Positions 43,331-51,216 of a stretch of 64,000 nt of DNA are shown piece by piece. The stretch covers positions 8,308,001 through 8,372,000 of the forward strand of contig NZ_CP026652.1 in the NCBI RefSeq assembly GCF_002946835.1. Reading direction: 5' to 3'. The notes beneath the pieces are model-generated. The model did not search any database, was not told the DNA's origin, and saw only the letters and a list, made by a program, of their open reading frames with translations. The position numbers were made by a program, and so were the translations under genes. The first letter of the stretch is position 1, and each line of letters begins with the position of its first letter. The stretch comes from Streptomyces dengpaensis (GTDB lineage: Bacteria > Actinomycetota > Actinomycetes > Streptomycetales > Streptomycetaceae).

Positions 43331-43981
43331 CTACGTCCCCGACGCCCCCAGGGGCTTGATCTTGATCCAGTCGCGGGTGCGGCGTCCGGGCAGGTAGGTG
43401 CTGGCGAGGCGTTTGGCGACGACGCCGTCGAAGCCCTCTTCGAGACTCTGCTGAAGGGCCTGGGCAGCGAGTGCGGGCAAGGCCGCGGGCACCGCGAGGC
43501 CGGACCCTGCGAGGGCGAGGTCGTCGAGGAGGTCTCGGCGGGCGGCGTAGGGAAGCTACACGGTCGGTTCGCCGAGGTAGAGGATGTCGTAGAGCATCAG
43601 CCGGACGGGCAGATCCTCGAGGGCGTGGCTGACTGCCTCGGGGTGGTGCAGGCTCATCCGCTGCTGCAGCCGCTCCTCCGACGGACGCCCGGCGCCGTCG
43701 AGGGTGATGATCTCCCCGTCGAGCACCGCCTGAGGTCGGGGCAGCAGCGAGGCGAGCGCCGTGAGTTCGGGGTACTGGGCGGTGACATCCATCCCGGCGT
43801 GGGACAGCAGCCGCATGCTTGCGTCCCCGGGCAGGTGGGCGATGACCCGGGCGCCGTTGAAGGGCGTTTCGTAGGCGTACTCGGCCTCGGTCTCCGGCCT
43901 GGGCGGCGGGCCGATCACCGCGAGCATCGGCGCGAGCAACGGCAGTGCACCATGAGCGCCTCGGGAGGGGTCCACGCTCAT
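43331..43981 (-). pseudogene. ATP-dependent DNA ligase (LigD-ligase-domain type), inactivated
   Basis: The minus strand starts MSVDPSRGAHGALPLLAPML. It continues through a nucleotidyltransferase domain (EAEYAYETPFNGARVIAHLP; VLDGEIITLDGAGRPS; DILYLGEPTV) and then meets an in-frame TAG at about 43556. After the stop the same frame continues LPYAARRDLLDDL and QSLEEGFDGVVAKRLASTYL, then RRTRDWIKIKPLG to about 43331. In the catalytic KxDG motif the expected Lys is Pro and the Asp is Asn (ETPFNGAR), so adenylation would fail even without the stop. The OB domain is missing. It is a double-inactivated relic. Confidence 0.8.
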
Positions 43982-44235
43982 GGTTCCAGCCTGCGCCCGG
44001 CGGCCTGTCCAGGCCAATCGCCCACTCTCCCCGGTGCCGTCGCCCCGCTCGTGTGCAGAGCGGATGCCGTGACTGCGGCGATCGTCAGCGCGACCGTGAC
44101 CTGGCTCCGCCGCTTGGCGGTATGTCCCGGAATGTGTTCTTGGTCGGTTAGTGGTTTGCTGCTCGGTGGCGGTGGCCGGGCTGTCCGGCGCACCGTTCGT
44201 CCGTGCATTCCGGAGAGCTCAAGGAGGAGTTCCGC

Positions 44236-44778
44236 ATGTCCGTGTACACCCCCCAGCAGATCAGCCAGCCGCAGACCCAGCAGCCGTACCAGCAACAGCC
44301 GTTCGGCCAGCCCCCGATCACACAGCAGCCGTTCGGCCAGCAGATCGCCGGGTCGCAGCAGCAGATCGCGCAGGTGGTCCAGCAGTCGATCCAGCAGGCC
44401 TGCCAGCAGGCGAGCCAGCAGGTGGCGCAGCGCCTGCAGCAGACGCTGCAGCAGATCCAGCAGGTCCAGCAGCAGCTGCAGCAGCAGGGCTTGGCCCACC
44501 AGGCGCACCCGTACCTGGCTGTCGCGCTGCACCACACCCTGCGCCAGGGCGTGCGCAGCGCTGTGGAGCAGTCCGTGCAGCAGGCGCTGCCTATGGCGAT
44601 CCTGATGCTGGTGCAGCAGAGCCAGCAGGGCCAGCAGGGCCAGCAGCAGTTCGGCCAGTTCCCGGGCATGCAGCCGCAGGGCCAGCTCTGGGGTCAGGGT
44701 CAGCTCGGCCAGTTCCCGGGCCAGGGCGCCTTCGGGCAGCAGCCGCAGTACGGGCAGCTGTCGCCTCTGGGTATGTGA
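44236..44778 (+). CDS. Glutamine-rich small protein of unknown function
   Basis: 180 residues, extremely rich in Gln. It starts MSVYTPQQISQPQTQQPYQQ, has a central helical region with Gln at many positions (QQIAQVVQQSIQQACQQASQ) and a more ordinary segment HPYLAVALHHTLRQGVRSAV. The C-terminal tail carries Gly-Gln-Phe-Pro repeats (GQFPGMQPQGQLWGQGQLGQ). The start was chosen because AAGGAGGAG precedes it. There is no signal peptide. Low-complexity Gln tracts of this kind tend to form coiled coils or condensates. It is followed by a strong hairpin and then by a subtilisin-like gene. No family is recognised. Confidence 0.8.
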   Translation: MSVYTPQQISQPQTQQPYQQQPFGQPPITQQPFGQQIAGSQQQIAQVVQQSIQQACQQASQQVAQRLQQTLQQIQQVQQQLQQQGLAHQAHPYLAVALHHTLRQGVRSAVEQSVQQALPMAILMLVQQSQQGQQGQQQFGQFPGMQPQGQLWGQGQLGQFPGQGAFGQQPQYGQLSPLGM

Positions 44779-44787
44779 GACACCCGC

Positions 44788-44839
44788 CCGGGCAGCACCC
44801 GTTCCCTTTTCTCCCTGTGGGGGAGCGGGGTCTGCCCGG
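44788..44839 (+). terminator. Hairpin terminator after the glutamine-rich gene
   Basis: The arms CCGGGCAG and CTGCCCGG pair perfectly, and partly complementary CACCCGTTCCC and GGGAGCGGGGT segments inside extend the stem. It begins 9 bp after the stop codon. A TTTTCTCCC stretch lies in the loop. Confidence 0.6.
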
Positions 44840-44972
44840 CCGGATGCCGCCGGCGCGAGGCAAAGGCGCGGCGGCCCGCTGGCCGGGGAGCTCATGGACG
44901 CCCGCTTCCCGGCCAGCCACTGAAGATCCAGGGCGTACGACGACGCTTTACGTTGAGATGGCGGTTGGCTGA

Positions 44973-46745
44973 ATGAGTGAGCAGGGCGGCAACGGTGTGA
45001 AGCCGGGCAATGGCAAGGGCGGGAAGACCCCGCATGTGCAGGGCGCGGCGCGTGAGGCCGGGCAGTCGCCGGCGGCCGCGGGCGGGGCAGGTGGGCCGGC
45101 CGGACGGATGGGCGGGGAGGCGCAGGCGCTGGGGTACCAGGGCCGGCGTGTGCGGGCGGGGTGGGGCCGCTATCTGGTCGCTCCCCGGCCCTTGGGGCTG
45201 CTTCCGAGCGGGGTGCCGCCGATCGAGGCCTCCGCGCTGTTCAAGCTGCTGGAGGAAGACCCCGATGTGGAACCCGTGGCGCAGGTGCAGCCGTCGCGGT
45301 CGCGCGGGTTGGGGGCGATCGCGGAGCCGCACCCGGCCTGCCCGCCCATCGCCGTCGTGAAGATGCCCCAGGAGCGGGCCCGCGCTCTGGCCGGGAACCC
45401 GCAGGTGGTCGTGGAGATCGACCAGCCGCTCTCCTACACCCCCACACCATCCGTGGGTGTCGGCCCGGTGCCGGTGATCGACCCCATGCTAGCCATCACC
45501 CTCGAGGAGCCCGAACACCTCACCCTGCGCGTGGTGGGCAGTGACGGGGAAGCGGTGGCCGGGGCGCACGTGTGGGCGATCGGCACCGGCGGCCCGGTCC
45601 ACGGCACCACCGGCCCGGACGGACGCGTCACCATGACACTGGCCGCCGACACCCCGGACACCCTGCAGGCCCTCTACGTGCGCCCGGTGGCCGGCTACTG
45701 GCCGGCCCGCACCGGCATCCCTCAACCCGCCGAGGGGCAGGAGGCGGTGGTGATGGTGCAGGCGTTGTCGGAGACGTTCGAGGGCTTCCCGGGCCGGGCG
45801 CTCACCGGCTGGGGCGTGGAGGCGATGCGGCTCCACCAGATCCCACCCACCTACCGCGGCCACGGCATCAAGATCGCGCTGCTGGACTCCGGGGTGAACA
45901 CCGCCCACCCGGACCTGAAGGACACCGTCAAGCACGGGCACGACTTCACCGGCGTCATCAACAGCACCTGGGGCCTCGATGCGACCGGGCACGGCACCTG
46001 GTGCGCCGGGGCCATCGCCGCGGCCGACAACAACGCCGGCATCGCCGGGATCGCGGCGGAGGCCGAGGTGCACGCGCTGAAGCTGTTCCCCGGCGGGCAC
46101 CTCAGCGACCTGCTCGAGGCGGTCGACCACTGCATCACCCACGACATCGACATCGCCCAGATCAGCCTCGCCTACCCCGTACGCTCCCAGCTGGCCGCCT
46201 GGAAACTCGCCGACGCACACGCCGCCGGCATCACCGTCATCGCCCCGGCGGGGGACACCGCCGGGCCCCTCACCCAGGTCGCCACCCTGCCGGGGGTGCT
46301 GGCGGTGGGGGCGATCGCGCACACCGGCACCTACCCCGCCACCAGCCCGCTCACCCAGGTGCAGCCGCCGTGGCCCGGCCCCTATCCGGCCCCGTTCACT
46401 CCCACCGGCCCCGGCGTGGACCTGGTCGCGCCCGGCGCGGCAGTCATCACCACCGCACTCGGTGACGGCTACGCCGCGGTGGACGGCACGGCGATCGCCG
46501 CCGCCCACGTCACCGGACTGGCGGCGCTGCTGCTCGCCCACCACGACCACCTGCGCACCCAGGCGGTGCCGCGGACCGCGGACCGTGCCGACCGCCTCTA
46601 CCTGCTGGTGCGCACCGCCTGCCGGCCCCTGCCCGGCGCCGACCCCCGCCTGGGCGCGGGGATCGCGGACGCCCCCACCGCGCTGGGTATCCCCGCGAGC
46701 TGGCAGCAGACCGAGCAGTACACGGCCACCGAACGGCGGGGCTGA
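44973..46745 (+). CDS. Subtilisin-fold (S8) protein lacking the catalytic serine: probable pseudoprotease
   Basis: 590 residues with no secretion signal. Roughly residues 1-165 are a Gly-rich tail and an uncharacterised N-domain. Residues 170-265 look like a beta-sandwich (LTLRVVGSDGEAVAGAHVWA). The subtilase domain spans about 270-580. The catalytic Asp305 (LLDSGVNTAHPDL) and His340 (GHGTWCAGAIAA) are present. However, the Ser motif GTSMAxPH is GTAIAAAHVTG, with Ala507 in the Ser position. The oxyanion Asn is Asp428 (APAGDTAG). The reading frame is intact and well codon-biased, so this looks like a conserved non-catalytic protein, perhaps binding or scaffolding. It lies 194 bp downstream of the glutamine-rich gene. 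Confidence 0.85.
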   Translation: MSEQGGNGVKPGNGKGGKTPHVQGAAREAGQSPAAAGGAGGPAGRMGGEAQALGYQGRRVRAGWGRYLVAPRPLGLLPSGVPPIEASALFKLLEEDPDVEPVAQVQPSRSRGLGAIAEPHPACPPIAVVKMPQERARALAGNPQVVVEIDQPLSYTPTPSVGVGPVPVIDPMLAITLEEPEHLTLRVVGSDGEAVAGAHVWAIGTGGPVHGTTGPDGRVTMTLAADTPDTLQALYVRPVAGYWPARTGIPQPAEGQEAVVMVQALSETFEGFPGRALTGWGVEAMRLHQIPPTYRGHGIKIALLDSGVNTAHPDLKDTVKHGHDFTGVINSTWGLDATGHGTWCAGAIAAADNNAGIAGIAAEAEVHALKLFPGGHLSDLLEAVDHCITHDIDIAQISLAYPVRSQLAAWKLADAHAAGITVIAPAGDTAGPLTQVATLPGVLAVGAIAHTGTYPATSPLTQVQPPWPGPYPAPFTPTGPGVDLVAPGAAVITTALGDGYAAVDGTAIAAAHVTGLAALLLAHHDHLRTQAVPRTADRADRLYLLVRTACRPLPGADPRLGAGIADAPTALGIPASWQQTEQYTATERRG

Positions 46746-46832
46746 CGGCTCGAGCCATTCACAGACCTCCGCCCCCTCCTGCCGCCCTGCCACCATCGGG
46801 CGGTGGGGGCGGAGACGGCGGCCGGGCCCGTA

Positions 46833-47077
46833 TCAGCCGAACAGGTCGCGCACCCTGATCGTGCGCACTTCAGCCAGCAGGCCCGGCGCGCCGGCAGCCG
46901 CTCACGCGCCGCGGCGAGCGTGACGTCCTTCGGCGGCTGCCACTCAGCGTGGACGGCGTTGCAGAAGTCCAGCCAGGCATCCGCCTCACTCCGGCCGCGA
47001 CCGACCGCATCGGTGCCCGGACAGGTGACGACGTAGCCCTCGGCGGTCAGCTCGATGGACACCACCTTGTGCTTCAC
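46833..47077 (-). pseudogene. Small HicB-like protein with a frameshift
   Basis: The minus strand starts MKHKVVSIELTAEGYVVTCP, then GTDAVGRGRSEADAWLDFCN, a pattern reminiscent of HicB-type antitoxins (GYVVxCPxxD). After about 65 codons (ARERLPARRA) the most natural continuation, LLAEVRTIRVRDLFG-stop, lies in another frame, ending at 46833. Without the frame change the frame runs antisense into the S8 gene to 46598, which is less plausible. A single-base indel, real or from sequencing, would explain this. Function is inferred only from resemblance. Confidence 0.45.
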
Positions 47078-47179
47078 GAGATCACCACCACCTCATGGGG
47101 GCAGAACGGGGCAGAGGGGATTAGCCGGGATGGGCGACCCGCGTCAGTCCGTGTCGGCGGGCGCCTGGCGAGGTGGCGG

Positions 47180-47619
47180 AACGCGGTCCCCTGCAGAGTT
47201 ACCGACCGGGAATGGAGCCGGTTGCTGTGCTTGCATCCCTTCCGACAGCAGCTGTGGCTGTACTACCCGGCGGCCGGCGAGGGGGACTTTCAGGTCCTGT
47301 GCGTGTGCGACCGGACGGGCTGGGATGCGGCGGTACTGTCGTGGCACACCTGCTCTGAGTGTCGCCGCGGCCACATCGCGAAGATCTCCATCGCGGACCA
47401 CTGGCAGCGTCAGGGCTTGGGTCGGCGCCTGGTGCTGCGCGCGATGCGGGGTGCGGAGGACTTCCACTGGACGACGACCGGCCAGTCACCCAAGCCCAGC
47501 GCTTCTTCCCTGTCCTCGCCCGCGAGACCGGTACCGCCTTCACGCAGCGGGAGCCCGTCTGCGACCACATGAAAGCCGCCGACTACGGCCACCCGAAACC
47601 CCGGTTCGAGCGCCACTGA
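47180..47619 (+). pseudogene. GNAT-like acetyltransferase with a frameshift
   Basis: The first part reads REWSRLLCLHPFRQQLWLYY, then ISIADHWQRQGLGRRLVLRA, with an acetyl-CoA loop QRQGLGRR. After GQSP, near 47490, one base is missing. The rest, AQRFFPVLARETGTAFTQRE ending YGHPKPRFERH-stop at 47619, is in the neighbouring frame. Apart from that single lesion both halves are coherent. Confidence 0.6.
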
Positions 47620-47732
47620 CCCGCCGCCGGGCAGGCCTTCGGGATCCAGGGCCATCTTTCGTCCAGACCGGAGGTCAGACCGGCCCGGCGGGCGCTACCG
47701 TGAATCCCAAGCAAGAGAGCAGGAGTCTCACG

Positions 47733-47969
47733 ATGAGCGAGCACGACACCTTGCAGCCGGCACCGGGCCGCGAGCCGCTTACCCCTGAGGGCGCGGACGC
47801 ACTACGCGCGTACGCGGCGCGCAAGCGTGAGCAGGCTGACCAGGTCGCCGCCGTCCTGGAGGACATCGCCGCCAACGGTCTGCCCGCGATCGACGACTGC
47901 GTGCCGTGGGAGGAGCTGCGCGAGGCCAAGCTCGCCCAGCTGCACGCCCAGCGCGGCGACGTCGCCTAA
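47733..47969 (+). CDS. Putative antitoxin of a RelE/ParE-type pair
   Basis: 78-residue acidic, helical protein (MSEHDTLQPAPGREPLTPEG ... LREAKLAQLHAQRGDVA). AGGAG lies 8 bases before the ATG. Its stop codon overlaps the start of the RelE-like gene by one base (TAATG), the standard antitoxin-toxin order. It resembles Streptomyces antitoxins paired with RelE-like toxins. Such proteins neutralise the partner and repress the shared promoter. Confidence 0.7.
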   Translation: MSEHDTLQPAPGREPLTPEGADALRAYAARKREQADQVAAVLEDIAANGLPAIDDCVPWEELREAKLAQLHAQRGDVA

Positions 47970-48232
47970 TGGCCAAGCACGCCCGCGGCCGCGCACGGAT
48001 CTTCTTCTCAGACTCCGCCGCCAAGCAGATCGAAGCCATCACTGACGAAGCCGAGATCCACGCCCTGGACCGCGCACTGACCGCGCTGTCCGTCGCCCCG
48101 GACCTCGGCAGCCCGATCCCTGGCTCCCACCCTGAACTGCGCGATTACGCGGACGACGTCGACGACGTCCGCGTCATCTACTACGTCAGTGCGTTGCGCA
48201 CCGTAGTCGTCGTCGCGTACGTGGAAGCCTGA
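47969..48232 (+). CDS. RelE/ParE family toxin
   Basis: 87-residue basic protein: MAKHARGRARIFFSDSAAKQ, then DDVDDVRVIYYVSALRTVVV and VAYVEA at the end. The C-terminal strand pattern RVIYYVSALRTVVVVAYVE is the RelE/ParE hairpin. RelE members cleave mRNA on ribosomes and ParE members target gyrase; which applies here is not visible. It is translationally coupled to the upstream antitoxin. Confidence 0.75.
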   Translation: MAKHARGRARIFFSDSAAKQIEAITDEAEIHALDRALTALSVAPDLGSPIPGSHPELRDYADDVDDVRVIYYVSALRTVVVVAYVEA

Positions 48233-48489
48233 CGCCGCAGAAGAACGCGCCCGGTCCCCGGCATTGCAGCCCTCGGGACGGGCCGTTCGCATCGTGTGGA
48301 CGGCGGCCATCCCCAAGGCGGGGCGGTGATCTGCATGTTGGTCCTGCCGACCTGCCAACTGCTCGGCGCTGCCTGGTGGAAGGCCGGGAAGCGGTGCAAC
48401 AGCCGTCCCAGCCCGTCCATCTGCCGGCGGTGCGGTTCCTGCGCCCACACAGGGAGGGCCGCGAGGATGTCGGTGCGCGTCATCGGCTC

Positions 48490-48615
48490 GGCCAGGATCG
48501 AGGACGGCCGGCCCCGCTTCAGCGCTGCGGTGATGTCCTGGGTGAGCACCGAGGTGTCGAAGACTCCGAGCCGGAAGCTGCCGGTCAACGGGCGGGGGTG
48601 GGTGCTGCTGTGCAT
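48490..48615 (-). pseudogene. PIN-domain protein N-terminal fragment
   Basis: The minus-strand translation FRLGVFDTSVLTQDITAALK, then RGRPSSIL matches the first strand of a PIN ribonuclease domain, with the first catalytic Asp (FDTSVL). Downstream the sequence no longer resembles PIN and lacks the other acidic residues. It is a fragment beside the toxin-antitoxin genes. Confidence 0.4.
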
Positions 48616-48632
48616 GACGGGAGCGGCAGGGC

Positions 48633-48824
48633 ACCGGTTACGCCGACGGCCTTCTGAACCTGCCCTCCGGGAAGCCCGACGAGGGCGAGGACGTGTTCGA
48701 CGCCGTGATCCGGGAGGCGCGGGAGGAGATCGGCGTCATCGTCGACCGGAACGCCCTTCGGGTCGTGCGGGGGGTCATCCACCCCGGCTGGGACAAGCGG
48801 CTGCTGGGCTGCTCTTGGCCGACT
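48633..48824 (+). pseudogene. Nudix hydrolase fragment
   Basis: One frame reads TGYADGLLNLPSGKPDEGED and VFDAVIREAREEIGVIVDRN, a complete Nudix box (Gx5Ex7REAREEIGV). The preceding first strand is in another frame and the sequence diverges after GWDKRLLG. Both ends of the domain are damaged, so it is a relic even though the catalytic box itself is intact. Confidence 0.6.
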
Positions 48825-49519
48825 ACGTCGGCGTCGCCCAGCTGCTCTTCGGCGCCGCCACCACGAAGAACGGGCGTTTCGATCCGCAGAGGGCCAGTGC
48901 GTCCTCCCGGTAGGACGCGACCGTCCGATCCAAGGGTTCCGTAAGACGGGACGCGCTCGGCCAGCCCCAGCCATGACGTCTCTGGTCATGTATGCGTCAG
49001 ATGCAGCTTCTTAGCCATTCCTGGACCTCTGCCGTGTGAGGGCTGGCGAGGTTGCGGAGCCGTTCGAGGGCGTCGATGCCCAGTGCGCGAGCGCTCTGTG
49101 GGTTTCCGGCGGTTGCGACCGCGCGAGCCGCTCCGGCCAAGCTCAAGGCGGCGCGTTCCTCCTGGCCTGTTCGCTCGGCCCGATGTTGAGTTCGCACGGG
49201 GACGCCTACTCATCCACCGAAAGACCCGGCCTTAACATCGTCCTCCTCGACGAGGTCACCGAGTCCCTGCCGGACACTCGGCTGCGGCACCGGCATCGCA
49301 GATGGCCCATCACCGGCAATTCATACCCGTTCATCAACCGGCAGGCCAAGGCCGACTCGTCGCCGGTCACTCCGCTCTATGTAGAGCTCCTCTTGGAGGC
49401 GCTGGGGGCACCGGCATCGAACACTTCGGGTTCTCCGTCGCCGCCGCGCTGAAGTACGCGCACCCCGATCGAGGGTCGGTCATACCGAGGTAGTGAGCCG
49501 CAGCTGCGAGCGGTGGCAT
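48825..49519. other. Gene-poor interval left of the NRPS cluster
   Basis: No intact gene. At 48997-49197 on the minus strand the translation AGNPQSARALGIDALERLRN, then LASPHTAEVQEWL looks like the tail of an actinomycete helix-turn-helix regulator without its DNA-binding part. This region separates the remnant-rich zone from the actinomycin-type genes. Confidence 0.4.
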
Positions 49520-50152
49520 TTACGACGAATAGCGGTAAGCCTGCTCGCTCTCCCGGTAACGCTCCACCAGGAGCGGATCCATCAGGGTGGACTCTGGTCC
49601 GAAGAACTTGCCAAACTTCTCCCGGTATTTCTGGAACCAGTGCGGCCGTTCGGACAGGAAGAAGACATCGTGGAGGGCGATTGCGCGGATCGCGAGGACG
49701 GGCACCGGCGCCCTGCTCACCACGAAACGGGGGTTGCGCGCCGCCGTCACCTCGCAGTTCTCATGGAACTGGCCGATCATGAGGCCCTGCGCTACGAAGT
49801 CGTCCTTCACGTGTGCCTGGGCCTGGTCGAGTAGTTCGGTGTCCTCGCTGCAGAGATCGGGGAGGACGATCACCATGGCCTGCAGCATGGGATTCCTGCC
49901 CTGCCAGGTCGTCAGCTCGTACTCTCGCAGACTGCTCCGCGCGATCTCCTCGACCAGTTCGAGGCTCGGCGCGTGCCCGACCAGCCGTAAGCGGATCTCC
50001 AACGTCCGATTCTTGCGGGAGGGTGACACGAACGGGCAGATCGGCCCCGTGCGGCCGATCTCCGGATGGCTCGCCGATATGTACTCGGTTAGCCACGAGT
50101 CGACCGACTCCAGCGCGGACTCGAAGTCGACGACGGATGCCTTGGGCGTCAT
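49520..50152 (-). CDS. DUF6875-like protein, last gene of the NRPS-associated operon
   Basis: 210 residues starting MTPKASVVDFESALESVDSW. A block GRTGPICPFVSPSRKNRTLE and a later HENCEVTAARNPRFVVSRAP resemble the uncharacterised DUF6875 group found in biosynthetic clusters. Its start overlaps the previous stop (ATGA). Leu55 is encoded by TTA (49988-49990), a rare codon in this GC-rich genome that depends on the bldA tRNA. It is the last gene of a five-gene minus-strand operon with the 4-MHA ligase homologue. Its function in actinomycin-type synthesis is unknown. Confidence 0.75.
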   Translation of the reverse strand: MTPKASVVDFESALESVDSWLTEYISASHPEIGRTGPICPFVSPSRKNRTLEIRLRLVGHAPSLELVEEIARSSLREYELTTWQGRNPMLQAMVIVLPDLCSEDTELLDQAQAHVKDDFVAQGLMIGQFHENCEVTAARNPRFVVSRAPVPVLAIRAIALHDVFFLSERPHWFQKYREKFGKFFGPESTLMDPLLVERYRESEQAYRYSS

Positions 50153-50712
50153 GACGTACCCGTCAGGTTGGCGACGCGATCGATGGCGATGCGGGCGAGC
50201 CGATGGATCTCGGACCCGTCCGGAATGCGGGTGTTGATGAAGTTGAGGATGCCGTCCTTCGGCACGATCACCCACGCGGTCTCGATACGGAAGTGGTCGA
50301 CGGTGGACAGCCAGCGCACCACGAAACCGCCGTCCCCCAACTCGACCGGCCCCAGATCCACTCTCGTGATGTCGAGCTGTACGCCGTCGTTCAGCCCCAT
50401 CCGGTAGTGCGCGCAGTCGCGCACCGCGTCGAAGAGCTCCTGGTACACCTGCCGGCAAGCTCCGTTGCCGAACTGCGCGACGTGGTGGAACACCACCGAA
50501 CCCACGATATTCGTGAACAGTGCGGAGGCATGATGCGTCGTCTCTGGGTGCGTACCATGCGTGAGCATGTTCGTCAGGTCGACGATGGCCTGCCCTGACT
50601 CGTCGCCGGAGACGAAGACGGGATCGTAGGCGGCACTCGGCTCCTCGCCGTAGAACGACTCTTCCAGATCCTCCTCGTTCAGCAGCAGTTGTGGGAAAGC
50701 GGCGTCGTCCAT
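50149..50712 (-). CDS. Uncharacterised protein in the NRPS-associated operon
   Basis: 187 residues, acidic at the N-terminus (MDDAAFPQLLLNEEDLEESF), with an all-alpha-plus-beta look and no transmembrane segment or known motif. GGAGAA precedes the ATG. It lies 9 bases after the MbtH gene and overlaps the next start by 4 bases. I do not recognise a family. Position suggests an accessory role in starter-unit handling or regulation. Confidence 0.75.
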   Translation of the reverse strand: MDDAAFPQLLLNEEDLEESFYGEEPSAAYDPVFVSGDESGQAIVDLTNMLTHGTHPETTHHASALFTNIVGSVVFHHVAQFGNGACRQVYQELFDAVRDCAHYRMGLNDGVQLDITRVDLGPVELGDGGFVVRWLSTVDHFRIETAWVIVPKDGILNFINTRIPDGSEIHRLARIAIDRVANLTGTS

Positions 50713-50721
50713 CGCGTTCTC

Positions 50722-50922
50722 CTATCGGCGTACGAGGCTCAGCGGTCGCATGTCGGTCCAGTGCTCCTCGACGTAGGCGAGGCAGGTCTGGCGGTCGGTC
50801 TCGGCGAGCGCGACGGTCCAGCCCGCAGGCACCTCGGCGAACGCGGGCCACAGCGAATGCTGGCCCTCGTCGTTGACGAGCACGAGGAAGGTGCCGTCGG
50901 GGTTCTCGAAGGGGTTGCTCAT
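50722..50922 (-). CDS. MbtH family protein
   Basis: 66 residues, [20 protein letters not shown], then [20 protein letters not shown], with the three conserved Trp and the NxExQxSLWP-type motif. MbtH proteins bind NRPS adenylation domains and are needed for their activity or solubility. The start at 50922 gives better spacing from GGGAG than the ATG one codon upstream. It presumably serves the A domains of the divergent NRPS genes. A homologue is known beside the actinomycin synthetase I gene. Confidence 0.95.
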   Translation of the reverse strand: MSNPFENPDGTFLVLVNDEGQHSLWPAFAEVPAGWTVALAETDRQTCLAYVEEHWTDMRPLSLVRR

Positions 50923-50965
50923 CATTGCTCCCTGCGTAAAACAGTCGAGGTGGGGGACGGGTTCG

Positions 50966-51202
50966 TCACTTCTCTTCCAGAACCGTCGTCACGTACTTGT
51001 GGATGCCGTTGATTGAGGTGAACAGCGCCATGTCCTCGAAGTGCGGGTCGATGACCACGCCGTGCCGCTCCTCCAGCTCGTGCTGGAGGACGACCAGGGT
51101 GAACGAGTCGATCACCAGCTCGGCGTCGTCCGGTAGCTCCTCGGGCGGTCCGAGCCCCGCGCTCTGGGTCAAGATCGCTCTGATGTCGTCTTTTGAGATC
51201 AC
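50966..51202 (-). CDS. acmD: Free aryl carrier protein (4-MHA carrier protein homologue)
   Basis: About 78 residues, matching the size reported for the actinomycin 4-MHA carrier protein. The phosphopantetheine site is Ser33 in [20 protein letters not shown]. The GTG at 51202 sits a few bases after AGGGGGA; GTG at 51205 is an alternative. It follows the AMP ligase gene by 14 bases, so ligase and carrier are co-expressed. Expected role: to hold the activated aryl starter for transfer to Thr on the first NRPS module. Confidence 0.85.
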   Translation of the reverse strand: MISKDDIRAILTQSAGLGPPEELPDDAELVIDSFTLVVLQHELEERHGVVIDPHFEDMALFTSINGIHKYVTTVLEEK

Positions 51203-51216
51203 CACTCCCCCTATGT

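Noticed and set aside
44148..44669. A minus-strand Cys/Trp/Leu-rich frame opposite the glutamine-rich gene that looks like a membrane protein.
   Set aside because: It is the antisense image of CAG-rich codons (CTG on the other strand). It lacks a ribosome site, while the plus-strand frame has AAGGAGGAG.
44236..44778. Glutamine-rich repeats considered as a CRISPR array or other DNA repeat.
   Set aside because: The CAG-rich units are irregular, in frame and lack spacer structure. They are explained by the protein's Gln composition.
46598..46832. Extension of the HicB-like minus-strand frame antisense into the S8 gene.
   Set aside because: After residue 65 or so the composition becomes Arg/Ser/Gly-rich and follows the opposite-strand gene. 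A frameshift with a stop at 46833 is more likely.
43004..49519. The zone between tRNA-Gln and the NRPS cluster considered as a complete integrative element or prophage.
   Set aside because: No integrase, excisionase, replication or phage structural gene is visible, and no repeat of the tRNA end was noticed. Only remnants and a toxin-antitoxin pair are present.
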